From Rhizobium sp. (lineage in GTDB: Bacteria; Pseudomonadota; Alphaproteobacteria; Rhizobiales; Rhizobiaceae): a DNA stretch of 64,000 nucleotides. The stretch is from contig JAQGJP010000033.1 in the NCBI GenBank assembly GCA_028290545.1, positions 17,443-81,442 of the forward strand, written 5' to 3'. Position numbers and translations under genes: made by a program. Below the pieces are notes generated by a model. The model made no database searches, was not told where the DNA came from, and worked only from the letters and a program-made list of their open reading frames with translations. This document shows, in pieces, positions 54,275-63,806 of this stretch (position 1 is its first letter; every line of letters starts with the position of its first letter).

Positions 54275-54290
54275 TGTAACGGACTGTAAC
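54275..54290 (-). promoter_or_regulatory. K-box, predicted FxkR binding site
   Basis: On the minus strand this reads GTTACAGTCCGTTACA, an exact GTTACA-N4-GTTACA repeat. That is the K-box described for FxkR activation of fixK in Rhizobium etli. It lies 85 bp upstream of the fixK start and 37 bp upstream of the divergent fxkR-like gene. Confidence 0.75.
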
Positions 54291-54327
54291 AAGCCTTTTT
54301 TGCATAAAGATCGTGGGAAGATCGAAA

Positions 54328-55056
54328 ATGACTGCCCAAATCAACGTCGAGCACATCCTGGTCGTCGATGATGACGCACGCATCAGACAAATGCTCACCC
54401 GGTACTTCGAGGACGAAGGTTATCGCGTAACGGCGGTTGCCGATGGCGCAGCCATGCGTGCACAGATACATGTTACCAAATTCAACATAATCCTGCTGGA
54501 CCTCGTATTGCCCGGGGAGAGTGGGCTCGAACTGGCGCGCGAAATACGCACCAGGTCGGACGTGGCGATCATGATGCTGACCGGCAAGGACGACGTGCTC
54601 GACCGTATCGTCGGCCTGGAACTGGGCGCGGATGACTATATGGCCAAGCCCTTCCATCTGCGCGAAGTGCTGGCGCGCGTCAGGACGATCATGCGGCGGC
54701 GCAACCAGGCGGCTGCCTCGTCCCTGTCTGTGCAGGTAGAGGATCTGGTGCGTTTCGAAGGCTGGATTCTCGATCTTGGACGCAGGGAACTCACCGCTCC
54801 GGATAATTCCAGAATGGAGCTGACCACCGGCGAATTCGACATGCTGTCCGTGTTCGTGCGCCATCCGGGTCGCGTGCTCAGCCGCGACACGCTGATGGAC
54901 CAGACCCGCGGGCGCAATCTGGAGGCGTTCGACCGCACGATCGACGCGCAGATCGCCCGGCTGCGAAAGAAGATCGAAGTGGATGTCACCAATCCCCAAT
55001 TGATCAAGTCGGTGCGCGGTATCGGCTATGTGTTCACCGGCAAGATAGACCGATGA
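54328..55056 (+). CDS. fxkR: FxkR-like OmpR/PhoB-family response regulator
   Basis: About 242 residues from MTAQINVEH, after GGGAAG; a GTG at 54313 is an alternative. Receiver domain has DDD near residue 15, phospho-acceptor Asp58 (ILLDLVLPG), MLTGKDD and AKPF, so it looks competent for phosphorylation. The C-terminal winged helix is OmpR/PhoB type (RMELTTGEFDMLSVFVRHPGRVLSRDTLMDQTRG ... IDAQIARLRKKIE ... VRGIGYVF). It is divergent from fixK-fixL, with the K-box between. That arrangement and the missing FixJ make it the FxkR candidate that receives phosphate from hybrid FixL and activates fixK. The gene symbol rests on this context. Confidence 0.85.
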   Translation: MTAQINVEHILVVDDDARIRQMLTRYFEDEGYRVTAVADGAAMRAQIHVTKFNIILLDLVLPGESGLELAREIRTRSDVAIMMLTGKDDVLDRIVGLELGADDYMAKPFHLREVLARVRTIMRRRNQAAASSLSVQVEDLVRFEGWILDLGRRELTAPDNSRMELTTGEFDMLSVFVRHPGRVLSRDTLMDQTRGRNLEAFDRTIDAQIARLRKKIEVDVTNPQLIKSVRGIGYVFTGKIDR

Positions 55057-55065
55057 CGTGTCGCC

Positions 55066-55515
55066 CTACGCCACCTTGAGCTTCAATCCCAGGTACTGTG
55101 ACGTAATCGGCGATTCTCCGGTGACCCGAACCCAGCTTTGGCCGCCTTGGGTCCATATCCGGATATCGCTGCAATTGACCTCGCGTGCCTTGGCTTTTGC
55201 CGCCTCCAGGAGATCGAGAATGATGCCCTCCTCGTCAGCGGCGCTCGCGGTGATGAACACCGGAACTCCAAGAACACGGCCGAACAGCAGGCTCTGGATC
55301 ATCTCGGTCACGAACAATCCCTTGATATGCCCCTGCGCGTCGGTGGCGACCACGACGTCGTCATGGAGGCCCGTCGCACCGCGCCATTCGATGACGCGGT
55401 TGCAGAACCCCGTCCAGTCGGCTCGCGAGACGTCGCACCCGGCGGCTTCGACGAGCAGATAGGCCAGATCGATCTGATCCTCCGTCAGCAGTCGGGTCGA
55501 ATAGGCATACGACAT
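55066..55515 (-). CDS. Conserved hypothetical protein, GNAT-like, behind a FixK box
   Basis: 149 residues from MSYAYSTRLL. The middle (GHIKGLFVTEMIQSLLFGRVLGVPVFITASAADEEGIILDLLEAAKAKAREVNCSDIRIWT) has the strand-helix order of an N-acetyltransferase, but the acetyl-CoA loop is not clear, so this is tentative. It converges on the fxkR-like gene with only 9 bp between the stops. A perfect FNR/FixK box lies 135 bp upstream, making it a likely low-oxygen gene. Confidence 0.65.
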   Translation of the reverse strand: MSYAYSTRLLTEDQIDLAYLLVEAAGCDVSRADWTGFCNRVIEWRGATGLHDDVVVATDAQGHIKGLFVTEMIQSLLFGRVLGVPVFITASAADEEGIILDLLEAAKAKAREVNCSDIRIWTQGGQSWVRVTGESPITSQYLGLKLKVA

Positions 55516-55649
55516 TTCGCTGTCTCCAGAACTCCGACACACAGAACAGCATCCAGCCATGACCGGATATTCAGGTGGGACTGTCACGCTACGATTTCGA
55601 CGACATCATGTCGATGATGCGAATATAAGCTACAGTGTTCTATAACGCA

Positions 55650-55663
55650 TTGATCAGGATCAA
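55650..55663 (-). promoter_or_regulatory. FNR/FixK box (anaerobox)
   Basis: TTGATCAGGATCAA is a perfect TTGAT-N4-ATCAA site. It lies between the EAL-protein stop and the GNAT-like gene, and in the minus orientation is upstream of that gene. It is expected to bind the FixK encoded 1.5 kb away. Confidence 0.75.
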
Positions 55664-55675
55664 TAAATGCGATTA

Positions 55676-57877
55676 TCAGGTCACCGCAACATACACGCGT
55701 GTATTTCGTGAATGCAATTCGGTGGCTTCGCGTGCGAGTAAGTCACTCATTTCACCACCCGAGATTGGCCTGCTGTAGAGATAACCCTGGCCGGACTTGC
55801 AGCCGAGCACACGGAGGAAAGCTTCCTGTTCCGGTGTTTCGATGCCCTCCGCAACCGTCGACAGATGCAGGTCATTGGACATGGCGATCATCGCACGCGT
55901 GATCACCGCATCATTAGGGTTCGTCAGGATATTGCGGATAAATCCGCGGTCCAGCTTCAGCGTCGTCAGCGGGAACTGCTGCAGCGAACTCAACGAAGCA
56001 TAGCCGGTGCCGAAGTCGTCGAAGGCGATCAGCACGCCCATGTCCCTCAGCATGGTCAGGGATTTCAGCCCCTGCTGATCATTGAGGAGCGCAATCGTTT
56101 CCGTGACTTCGAGTTCCAGCAGATGGGGTTCGAGATCGTAACGAGCGAGCAAATCGACGATGAAAGGCACCAGTCGATCGGAGCGGAACTGCGCCGCAAA
56201 CAGGTTCACGCCCACCCGGATCTCCGGCATGTCTTCGGCTCGCCATGCGGCGAGTTGCGCGCAGGCTGCTTCCAGAGTCCACCAGCCGATTGGCAGCGAC
56301 ATCCTGCCATCTTCCACATCGAGCAGGAAATCCTGCGGCTGCAGCAATCCGCGTGTCGGATGTTGCCAGCGGATGAGTGCCTCCACACCGTGGATGCGGC
56401 CATCGTTCAACGACACCTGCGGCTGGTAGAAGAGGCGGAACTCATCATTCTTCAGCGCCCGTGTCAGCTCAAGCTGCACCTGATGCCGTTCGATCGAACG
56501 CCGTCTCAACATTTCGTCATAGACAAGAATGCCATGCCCCCCAGCCCGACGGACCGCCTGCAACGCGAAAGCAGCATTGGCGATAAGGTCGGGCGCGCTT
56601 TCGCCATGCAGCGACCCGATCGCGAAGCCTATGCTCGCCGTTGCCTGCAGCACCCTTACACCGAGATCGAATTCCTCCTCGAAGCTTCTGGAAAGCTGTT
56701 CAGCGATCAGATGACCGCTGTCCGCACCGTCGACATCGGAAAAAACAACTGCGAAATCGTCGCTTTTGGCGCGCGCGATAATCGAGGCGGTTGGAAACGA
56801 CCGCCGCAGGCGAACTGCAACCGATTGCAGTACCATATGTCCTATATGCTTGCCGAAATTCTCGCAAAGCTCCTCCAAGCCATCGAGCGCCACCAGGTAC
56901 AGAACCGGCATCTTGCTGCTGGCGACCAGTTTGTCGAGGACAGTGGTCAGCACGACGTCCTTTTCCTCGCCGGCGCTGACACTCCTCAAGTTGCTAAGCT
57001 CGCTGGCGGCCATCGCTGCCACGTCGCGCAGCACCACTGCTATCCCCCTGCCCGAGGCGGCATCCCAACGTGAGACCGAGATTTCGACCGGGATTTCGGC
57101 ACCATCACTCTTGCACGCTATGCGCTGGAACGGCCGACTGACCGTGCCGGTCTGCGCATTTTCGAAAATTGCGATAAGGGCTTCCGAGTCCATGCCCAGG
57201 CGACCGGCGGAGATCAGCTCATCCATCCGCATTCCCTTGAGCTCCGCGAGCGTGTGGCCGAAGAACTCCGAGGCGGGGCGATTGACGAACTCGATCAAGC
57301 CGTTCTGGCCCACCGCGATCAGCGGCTGGCCGAGCGATTGCGCGAGACCTGCGAGCGCCACCGTGGAGAATTCGCTGCGGCGAGCGGCAATCTGGCTCAT
57401 CGCCAGCGCAGCCAGGTCCTTGAGCGCACCGCGCTGTTCGGAGGTGAACTCCCTCGCAACCGTATCGACCACGCACAGAGCCCCGAGACGGAATCCATTC
57501 TCGGTAATCAGTGGTGCACCGGCATAGAATCGAGCGTTCGGCCCACCGACGACCATGGGATTATTGGCAAAGCGCGGATCGACCGCGGCATCGGAAACGA
57601 CCATGACCTCGTTGCTCATGATCGTGTGGGTACAGAAGGATACCGATCGCGGCGTTTCCGCGATGTCGCAGCCGATCGCAGACTTGAACCATTGGCGATC
57701 TTCCTCGATCAATGTCAGGAAAGCCATGGGTACCTTCAGCAGCGATGCCGCCGTACGTGCAATCGCGTCAAACCGCAACTCCGGTTCGGTACCTGCAATC
57801 GCGTAGTCCTTGAGCTCAGCCAGACGGTCCCGTTCGGCACTCACCTGCAAATTATTTCTCTCTGAAAATTCGAGCAT
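55676..57877 (-). CDS. GAF-PAS-GGDEF-EAL cyclic-di-GMP phosphodiesterase
   Basis: About 733 residues from MLEFSERN. GAF domain (about 25-165, FCTHTIMSNEVMVVSDAAVDPRF), PAS (about 185-300), GGDEF (about 320-470) and EAL (about 485-730). The GGDEF active-site motif is degenerate (AKSDDF), so cyclase activity is unlikely. The EAL domain looks intact: GVEALIRWQHP, LELEVTET, AFDDFGTGYASLSSL, KLDRGFI and AEGIET. So a c-di-GMP phosphodiesterase with an input pair (GAF, PAS) is predicted. No operon partner. Lies next to the fixK locus and shares the window with a cellulose synthase, both classical c-di-GMP contexts. Confidence 0.88.
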   Translation of the reverse strand: MLEFSERNNLQVSAERDRLAELKDYAIAGTEPELRFDAIARTAASLLKVPMAFLTLIEEDRQWFKSAIGCDIAETPRSVSFCTHTIMSNEVMVVSDAAVDPRFANNPMVVGGPNARFYAGAPLITENGFRLGALCVVDTVAREFTSEQRGALKDLAALAMSQIAARRSEFSTVALAGLAQSLGQPLIAVGQNGLIEFVNRPASEFFGHTLAELKGMRMDELISAGRLGMDSEALIAIFENAQTGTVSRPFQRIACKSDGAEIPVEISVSRWDAASGRGIAVVLRDVAAMAASELSNLRSVSAGEEKDVVLTTVLDKLVASSKMPVLYLVALDGLEELCENFGKHIGHMVLQSVAVRLRRSFPTASIIARAKSDDFAVVFSDVDGADSGHLIAEQLSRSFEEEFDLGVRVLQATASIGFAIGSLHGESAPDLIANAAFALQAVRRAGGHGILVYDEMLRRRSIERHQVQLELTRALKNDEFRLFYQPQVSLNDGRIHGVEALIRWQHPTRGLLQPQDFLLDVEDGRMSLPIGWWTLEAACAQLAAWRAEDMPEIRVGVNLFAAQFRSDRLVPFIVDLLARYDLEPHLLELEVTETIALLNDQQGLKSLTMLRDMGVLIAFDDFGTGYASLSSLQQFPLTTLKLDRGFIRNILTNPNDAVITRAMIAMSNDLHLSTVAEGIETPEQEAFLRVLGCKSGQGYLYSRPISGGEMSDLLAREATELHSRNTRVYVAVT

Positions 57878-58051
57878 GCCAATCCCCGCCAATATAATGC
57901 AAACACAATATTCCGCTTGCTTGCGCAACTTATGGTTCGAAACGGGGGGATCGTCTTTGCGTTACATCAAATTTTCGCGGATTTGACAAAAGAAAGTTTC
58001 GTCCGATCCATGTCGCTGCCATCGCAAATATAGGCTGGAAACCAGCAGGTC

Positions 58052-58891
58052 TCAGGTGCCTTCACCGGATCCGGCAATCAGCATCGAATTGATTTGGCTA
58101 CCCGAAGCCGCGACCGACAGCTTCTTGAAACTGCCCTCGCCAATGATTGACTCCATTTGTTCGGCAATCGCCGCATGCGTGACGCGGGCGATCATCGAGC
58201 CGAGCGAAACCCGTCTTACGCCAAGCGCCGCGAACTCCGGCATCGAAAGCTCGATCAGCGGCCCGGCCGCCAGCCCATTGACTGGTTTCCGCACAGATTG
58301 CACGACGCGGCGCAGTTCTTCGGCACCCGGCGGCACAGGTACGTAAAGCAGATCCGCACCGGCCTCCTCATAGGCCCGGATGCGCCGGATGGCCTCAGCG
58401 AGATCGTAGACACCGTTCATCACGCCATCGGCACGCGCGCAAAGGATGAATGGACGGCCGATCGAGCGGGATGCATCGACTGCGGCCCGGATACGATCCA
58501 CGGCAAGTTCAAAATCATAGGCGGGATTGCCGTCGATCATCCGCGTGTCCTCGATCGAGCAACCGGAAAGGCCGATCTCGGCTGCCAGCCGGATGGTTTC
58601 GGCGACCCCGTCGGGCGCGTCGGCAAAGCCGTTCTCGAAATCGCCCGAGACCGGCAGGGACGTCGCCTTGACGATGTCTTCCGCGTGCCTGAGCGCTTCG
58701 TCCCGGCTGACCCGGCCCATGTCGGGCCGGCCAAGCGTGAAGGCGAAGCCGGCGGACGTTGTCGCCAGCGCCACCGCGCCCGCCGCCGCCATCATCCGCG
58801 CCGAGCCCATGTCCCATGGATTTGGGATCACGAAACAACCCTGCTGATGCAGGTCGTGGAACTTCTGATGGCGTTCGGCAAGTGTGGTCAT
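58052..58891 (-). CDS. PEP mutase / isocitrate lyase family protein
   Basis: 279 residues with the ICL/PEPM TIM-barrel pattern: IPNPWDMGSARMMAAAGAVALATTSAGFAFTLG, VSGDFENGFAD (metal-site Asp/Glu), GCSIEDTRM and ILCARADGVMNG. The catalytic Cys motif KKCG of isocitrate lyase is not seen, so it is one of the lyase/mutase-like family members that often act on 2-carbon to 4-carbon acids. ATGA overlap with the upstream flavoprotein gene makes it the last gene of the operon. Confidence 0.83.
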   Translation of the reverse strand: MTTLAERHQKFHDLHQQGCFVIPNPWDMGSARMMAAAGAVALATTSAGFAFTLGRPDMGRVSRDEALRHAEDIVKATSLPVSGDFENGFADAPDGVAETIRLAAEIGLSGCSIEDTRMIDGNPAYDFELAVDRIRAAVDASRSIGRPFILCARADGVMNGVYDLAEAIRRIRAYEEAGADLLYVPVPPGAEELRRVVQSVRKPVNGLAAGPLIELSMPEFAALGVRRVSLGSMIARVTHAAIAEQMESIIGEGSFKKLSVAASGSQINSMLIAGSGEGT

Positions 58892-61338
58892 GCACGCACC
58901 CTCGTGGACTTCGGATCGTAGAACGGCGCGAGCGTGGCGCGTGCGGACACGCGGGTCCCGGCGATCTCGATCTCATACTTCGAGCCGAGCACGTCGGCTT
59001 CGCTCTCGCCCTCGCACGGCACATAGCCGAGACCGACTGCGCCGCCGAGATAATGCCCGTAATTGCCGGATGTGACAATCGACACGATGCTGCCGTCGCG
59101 GACGATCGCTTCATTGTGGAAAAGCAGCGGCTCTTTCTCATCGAGCAGGAATTGCAACATACGCCGCTTGAGACCCGTCTCCTGCTTTTGCAAAACCGCA
59201 TCGCGGCCGATGAAATCCCCCTTGCTGGTCCGAACCGCAAAGCCGAGCCCAGCTTCCAGCACATGGTCCTCGTCGGTGATGTCATGGCCGAAATGCCGGA
59301 AACCCTTCTCGATGCGGCAGGAATCCAGCGTGTGCAGCCCGCATAGCTTGAGGTCAACATCCGCGCCTGCCTCTTCCAGGGCTTCGAATACATGCGCCGC
59401 CTGATCTGACGAGACATAAAGCTCCCAGCCGAGTTCGCCGACATAGGTGACGCGATGGGCGCGCGCCAGCCCCATGCCGATCTCGATTTCGCGCGCCGTA
59501 CCGAACGGATGATGTTCATTGGAGAAGTCGTTGGGGCTGACCTTGTTCATCAGGTCGCGGGCTTTTGGACCCATGACGCAAAGCACCGCTTCCGCCGCCG
59601 TCACATCGGTAATGACGACGAATTCCTCGCTTGCCAGGTTCTTCCTCAGCCAGGCAAGGTCGCGCTGCAGCGTCGCCCCCGGCACCACCAGGAAGAACGC
59701 GGTCTCGGAAAGCCGGGTCACGGTCAGGTCGCTCTCGATGCCGCCGCGATGGTTGAGCATCTGGGTGTAGACAATCCTTCCCGGCGCGACATCCATATTG
59801 TTGGCGCAGAGCCGCTGCAGGAAAGAGAGCGCATCGCGGCCCTCGACCCGGATCTTGCCGAAGGACGACATGTCGAAGAAGCCGGCGCCGGTACGCACCG
59901 CCATATGCTCGTCGCGCTGGTTGTCGAACCAGTTCTGCCGGTTCCAGCTGTATCTGTATTCGCGCTGCTGCCCCGGTCTCGCAAACCAGTTGGCGCGCTC
60001 GTTGCCGGCCACTTCGCCGAACACCGCGCCACGGGCCTTGAGGTGCTCGTGCAGCGGCGAACGCCTGATACCACGGGCGGTGGCCATCTGCCGGTAGGGA
60101 AAATGGTCGGCATAGAGCAGGCCGAGCGTCTCGGTGACGCGCTCCTTGAGGTAGCGCCGGTTTTTCTGGAACGGCTGGGCCCGGCGGATATCGACCTCCC
60201 AGAGATCGAAAGGCGGCTCGCCGTCGTTCATCCATTGCGCCAGCGCCATGCCGGCGCCGCCGGAGGAGACGATGCCGATCGAGTTGTAGCCAGCCGCGAC
60301 CCAATAGCCCTTAAGCTCGGGCGCTTCGCCGAGATAGTAGCGATCATCCGGGGTAAAGCTTTCCGGCCCATTGAAGAAGGTGTGGATGCCGGCCGTTTCC
60401 AGCATCGGCATGCGGTTGACGGCCATTTCGAGGATCGGCTGGAAGTGATCGAAATCCTCCGGCAACTGGTCGAAGCAGAAATCCTCGCTGATGCCGTCCA
60501 TGCCCCAGGGCTTTGCCTTCAGTTCGAAGGCGCCGACCAGCATCTTGCCGGCATCTTCCTTGTAATATGTGCACTCGTCCGGCACGCGCAGCACGGGGAG
60601 CTGCTTGAGACCGGGGATCGGCTCGGTGACGATATAGAAATGCTCGCAGGCATGCAGCGGCAGGGTGACGCCGGACATATTGGCAAGCGTGCGCCCCCAC
60701 ATGCCGGCGGCGTTGACGACATTCTCTGTCTCGATGGTGAACGTCTCGCCATTCTGCTCGCAGGTGACGCCGGTGACGCGGCCGTCCTTCTGGTTGACCG
60801 CCGTGACCTTGACGCCCTCGATGATCTGGGCGCCGTTCTGCCGCGCGCCCTTGGCGAGCGCCATGGCGATATTGGCCGGGTCGCACTGGCCGTCGAGCGG
60901 CAGATGCACGGCCGCCTTGACGTCGCCGATGTTGAGATGCGGATACATCGCCTTGGCTTCTTCAGGGCTGATTTCGCGCACGTCGATATTGAAGGCGCGG
61001 GCCAGCGAGGCCTGACGGTAGATTTCCTGCTTGCGCTCCTCGGTCAGCGCCATGGTCATGGAGCCATTCTGCTTCATGCCAGTGCCGATGCCGGTTTCGG
61101 CTTCGAGCTTGACATAGAGGTCGGCCGAATATTTGGCGAGCCGCGTCATGTTCTGGGAGGCGCGGAGCTGGCCGATCAGGCCGGCCGCATGCCATGTGGT
61201 GCCCGATGTCAACTGCTTGCGTTCGAGCAGCACGACATCGGTCCAGCCAAGCTTGGCCAGATGATAAGCCACGGAGCAGCCCGACACGCCGCCGCCGATG
61301 ATCACCACGCGTGCTTTCGAAGGAATGGTCTTGGTCAT
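58888..61338 (-). CDS. Dimethylglycine-dehydrogenase-like FAD / GcvT protein (copy 2)
   Basis: 816 residues: FAD-binding oxidoreductase (about 8-420; [23 protein letters not shown]), then aminomethyltransferase (GcvT) domain. His50 in TSGTTWHAAG is the residue that carries covalent FAD in dimethylglycine/sarcosine dehydrogenases. Such enzymes remove N-methyl groups, pass electrons to ETF and load the carbon on tetrahydrofolate. Start overlaps the upstream paralogue (ATGA). Substrate may be dimethylglycine, sarcosine or another N-methyl compound. Confidence 0.87.
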   Translation of the reverse strand: MTKTIPSKARVVIIGGGVSGCSVAYHLAKLGWTDVVLLERKQLTSGTTWHAAGLIGQLRASQNMTRLAKYSADLYVKLEAETGIGTGMKQNGSMTMALTEERKQEIYRQASLARAFNIDVREISPEEAKAMYPHLNIGDVKAAVHLPLDGQCDPANIAMALAKGARQNGAQIIEGVKVTAVNQKDGRVTGVTCEQNGETFTIETENVVNAAGMWGRTLANMSGVTLPLHACEHFYIVTEPIPGLKQLPVLRVPDECTYYKEDAGKMLVGAFELKAKPWGMDGISEDFCFDQLPEDFDHFQPILEMAVNRMPMLETAGIHTFFNGPESFTPDDRYYLGEAPELKGYWVAAGYNSIGIVSSGGAGMALAQWMNDGEPPFDLWEVDIRRAQPFQKNRRYLKERVTETLGLLYADHFPYRQMATARGIRRSPLHEHLKARGAVFGEVAGNERANWFARPGQQREYRYSWNRQNWFDNQRDEHMAVRTGAGFFDMSSFGKIRVEGRDALSFLQRLCANNMDVAPGRIVYTQMLNHRGGIESDLTVTRLSETAFFLVVPGATLQRDLAWLRKNLASEEFVVITDVTAAEAVLCVMGPKARDLMNKVSPNDFSNEHHPFGTAREIEIGMGLARAHRVTYVGELGWELYVSSDQAAHVFEALEEAGADVDLKLCGLHTLDSCRIEKGFRHFGHDITDEDHVLEAGLGFAVRTSKGDFIGRDAVLQKQETGLKRRMLQFLLDEKEPLLFHNEAIVRDGSIVSIVTSGNYGHYLGGAVGLGYVPCEGESEADVLGSKYEIEIAGTRVSARATLAPFYDPKSTRVRA

Positions 61339-63782
61339 GCGCGCAGCCTTTCATTCATCGGGTCGAACAGCGGCCTGTCTTCCTGCACCACCGCCTTGCG
61401 CCGGTCGCCAAAGATCTCGACCTCGATTTCCGTTCCGGGTTCCGCAAGGTCGGCGCGCAGCATGCCGAGCGCCACGGACTTGCCGATCCGGTATCCCCAG
61501 TTGCCCGATGTGGTTTCGCCTACCACCTTGCCCTCGTGCCAGAGGGTGGACATGTAGGGCGCATCGCACTCGGCGGCGTCCACCACCAGCGTCACGAAAC
61601 GCTTGGTGACGCCCTGCTGCTTCTCGCGTTCCATCGCTGCCTTGCCCTTGAAATCCGGCTTGGCCCAATCAATGAAACGCTCCATGCCGCCCTGCAGGAT
61701 GGTGTAATCAGTGGAAAGATCGCCCTTCCAGGCGCGATAGCCCTTTTCGATGCGAAGCGAGTCGAGCGCTTCCATGCCGAACGGCTTGAGGCCATGATTC
61801 TGGCCGGCAGCCCATACGGCGTCGAACACCTCAGCGGTGTCCTCGACCTTGGTGTGCAGTTCCCAGCCGAGTTCGCCGGCGAAAGACACACGGACAAGCT
61901 GCAGCCATTTGCCGGCGATCTGGCAGGACTGATGTGTCAGCCAGCCCTTGGCGAGATCGGCGTCGGAAACTTCGGCCAAAATGGCGCGTGAATTTGGACC
62001 CGTCAGGATCTGGCAGCTGAAATTGTCGGTGACGTCGTCGATAGTGAAGGCGGCATCCTTCGGCTGATGTTTCCTCAGCCATTCGAGATCGTGAAGCTGC
62101 GCGGTCGCCGCCGTGATCAGGAAGAAGAAATCCTCATCCAGCATCATCACCGAATTCTCAGTGACGATCCGGCCCTTGTCATCGGCGAAATAGGCAAGGC
62201 CGATGCGGCCCGGCTTCGGCACACGGCCGGTGATCAGCCCTTTCAACCATTCGGTCGCGCCCGACCCCTTGACGCGGAAGCGCGAAAAGCCCGGAAGATC
62301 GAGAATCCCTGCGGCATCGCGGACGGCGAGGCATTCTTCCTCGATGCGCGGCGCCCACGGTCCCGCCCGGTTCCAGGTCTGGGTTGCGGCTTCCGACGTG
62401 TCGTCGCCCGGCTTGGCATACCACATGGCGCGTTCCCAGCCATTGTATGGCTTGAACTGCGCCCCAAGCGCCTCGATCCTGTCATGGATCGCCGAGAGCT
62501 TCTTGTTGCGGCCAGCCGGCCAGGCGTGTTTCGGGAAATGCATGGCATATTCATGGCCATAGACTTCCATGCCCTTGGCGATGCAGTAATCCTGATCGGT
62601 AAAACTGGTATAGCGGCGCGGATCGCAGGACCACATGTCCCATTCGGTCTCGCCATGCATCACCCATTCCGCCAGCACCTTGCCGGCGCCGCCGGCTTGG
62701 CAGATGCCGAAAGTGAAGACGCAGGCCTCGAAGGCGTTCGGCACGCCGGGCATCGGTCCGAGCAGCGGATTGCCATCCGGCGCGTAAGGGATCGGCCCGT
62801 TGATCATCTTCGACAGGCCGGCGGTGCCGAGGATCGGCACGCGCTCGATCGCGTCATTGAGATACCATTCGAGCCGTTCAAGATCGTCCGGGAACAGCTG
62901 GAAGGAGAAATCCTCCGGCATCGGGTCGTCCTTGGTGATCCAATGCGCTTTGCAGTTCTTCTCGTAGGGGCCGAGATTCATGCCGTATTTCTCCTGGCGG
63001 AGATAGTACGAGCTATCGACGTCGCGCATCAGCGGCAGTTTGTGGCCGGCTTCCTTCGACCATGCTTCGAGCTCGGGAATGGTGTCGAACAGCATATATT
63101 GATGGCTCATCACCATCATCGGCACGTCGCGGCCGAACAGCTTTCCGACTTCGCGGGCATAGTAGCCGGCGGCGTTGACGACATACTGGCAGCGCACCTC
63201 GCCCTTCGGCGTCTCGATCACCCATTCGTCGTTCTCTCGGCGAGCACCGGTGACCGGGCAGAAGCGGACAATCTTGGCGCCGAGATCGCGCGCACCCTTG
63301 GCGAGCGCCTGCGTCAGCTGCGCCGGATCAATATCGCCGTCGTTCGGATCGTAAAGCGCCCCGGTCAGGTCGTGGGTCTCCGCGAAAGGATAGCGGCTCC
63401 TGATCTCGTCGGGCGACAGGATATCGAGTTCCATGCCCTGATAGCGCCCCATGCCGACCACCCGCTTGAACTCCTGCAGCCGTTCCTTTGAATGGCCAAG
63501 CCGGATCGAACCGGTGACATGATAGTTCATCGGGTAATCGACCGCTTCGCCAAGACTGCGATAAAGCTCGGCCGAATAGCGCTGCATGTTCATCAGCGAC
63601 CAGGACGATGAGAATGTCGGCACGTTGCCGGCGGCGTGCCAGGTCGAGCCGGCGGTCAATTCGTTCTTTTCGAGCAGCAGGCAATCGGTCCAGCCGGCCT
63701 TGGCCAGATGGTAGAGCGCGGACGCGCCGACCGCGCCGCCGCCGATGATCACCACGCGGGCTGTTGTTGGCAGTTCTGACAT
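61335..63782 (-). CDS. Dimethylglycine-dehydrogenase-like FAD / GcvT protein (copy 1)
   Basis: 815 residues with the same order as the downstream copy: FAD domain ([27 protein letters not shown]), His49 in [10 protein letters not shown] for covalent FAD, and C-terminal GcvT domain (about 430-810; [20 protein letters not shown]). GGAGGAGG precedes the ATG. It shares the pattern but not close identity with its neighbour, so the two probably act on different N-methyl substrates or as a heteromeric pair. ETF-alpha upstream is the expected electron acceptor. Confidence 0.87.
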   Translation of the reverse strand: MSELPTTARVVIIGGGAVGASALYHLAKAGWTDCLLLEKNELTAGSTWHAAGNVPTFSSSWSLMNMQRYSAELYRSLGEAVDYPMNYHVTGSIRLGHSKERLQEFKRVVGMGRYQGMELDILSPDEIRSRYPFAETHDLTGALYDPNDGDIDPAQLTQALAKGARDLGAKIVRFCPVTGARRENDEWVIETPKGEVRCQYVVNAAGYYAREVGKLFGRDVPMMVMSHQYMLFDTIPELEAWSKEAGHKLPLMRDVDSSYYLRQEKYGMNLGPYEKNCKAHWITKDDPMPEDFSFQLFPDDLERLEWYLNDAIERVPILGTAGLSKMINGPIPYAPDGNPLLGPMPGVPNAFEACVFTFGICQAGGAGKVLAEWVMHGETEWDMWSCDPRRYTSFTDQDYCIAKGMEVYGHEYAMHFPKHAWPAGRNKKLSAIHDRIEALGAQFKPYNGWERAMWYAKPGDDTSEAATQTWNRAGPWAPRIEEECLAVRDAAGILDLPGFSRFRVKGSGATEWLKGLITGRVPKPGRIGLAYFADDKGRIVTENSVMMLDEDFFFLITAATAQLHDLEWLRKHQPKDAAFTIDDVTDNFSCQILTGPNSRAILAEVSDADLAKGWLTHQSCQIAGKWLQLVRVSFAGELGWELHTKVEDTAEVFDAVWAAGQNHGLKPFGMEALDSLRIEKGYRAWKGDLSTDYTILQGGMERFIDWAKPDFKGKAAMEREKQQGVTKRFVTLVVDAAECDAPYMSTLWHEGKVVGETTSGNWGYRIGKSVALGMLRADLAEPGTEIEVEIFGDRRKAVVQEDRPLFDPMNERLRA

Positions 63783-63806
63783 GTTTCCTCCTCCCTATTT
63801 GCCGAA

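Noticed and set aside
59455..61557. 700-codon open frame on the + strand
   Set aside because: Antisense to both dimethylglycine-dehydrogenase-like genes, whose motifs and overlaps are clear.
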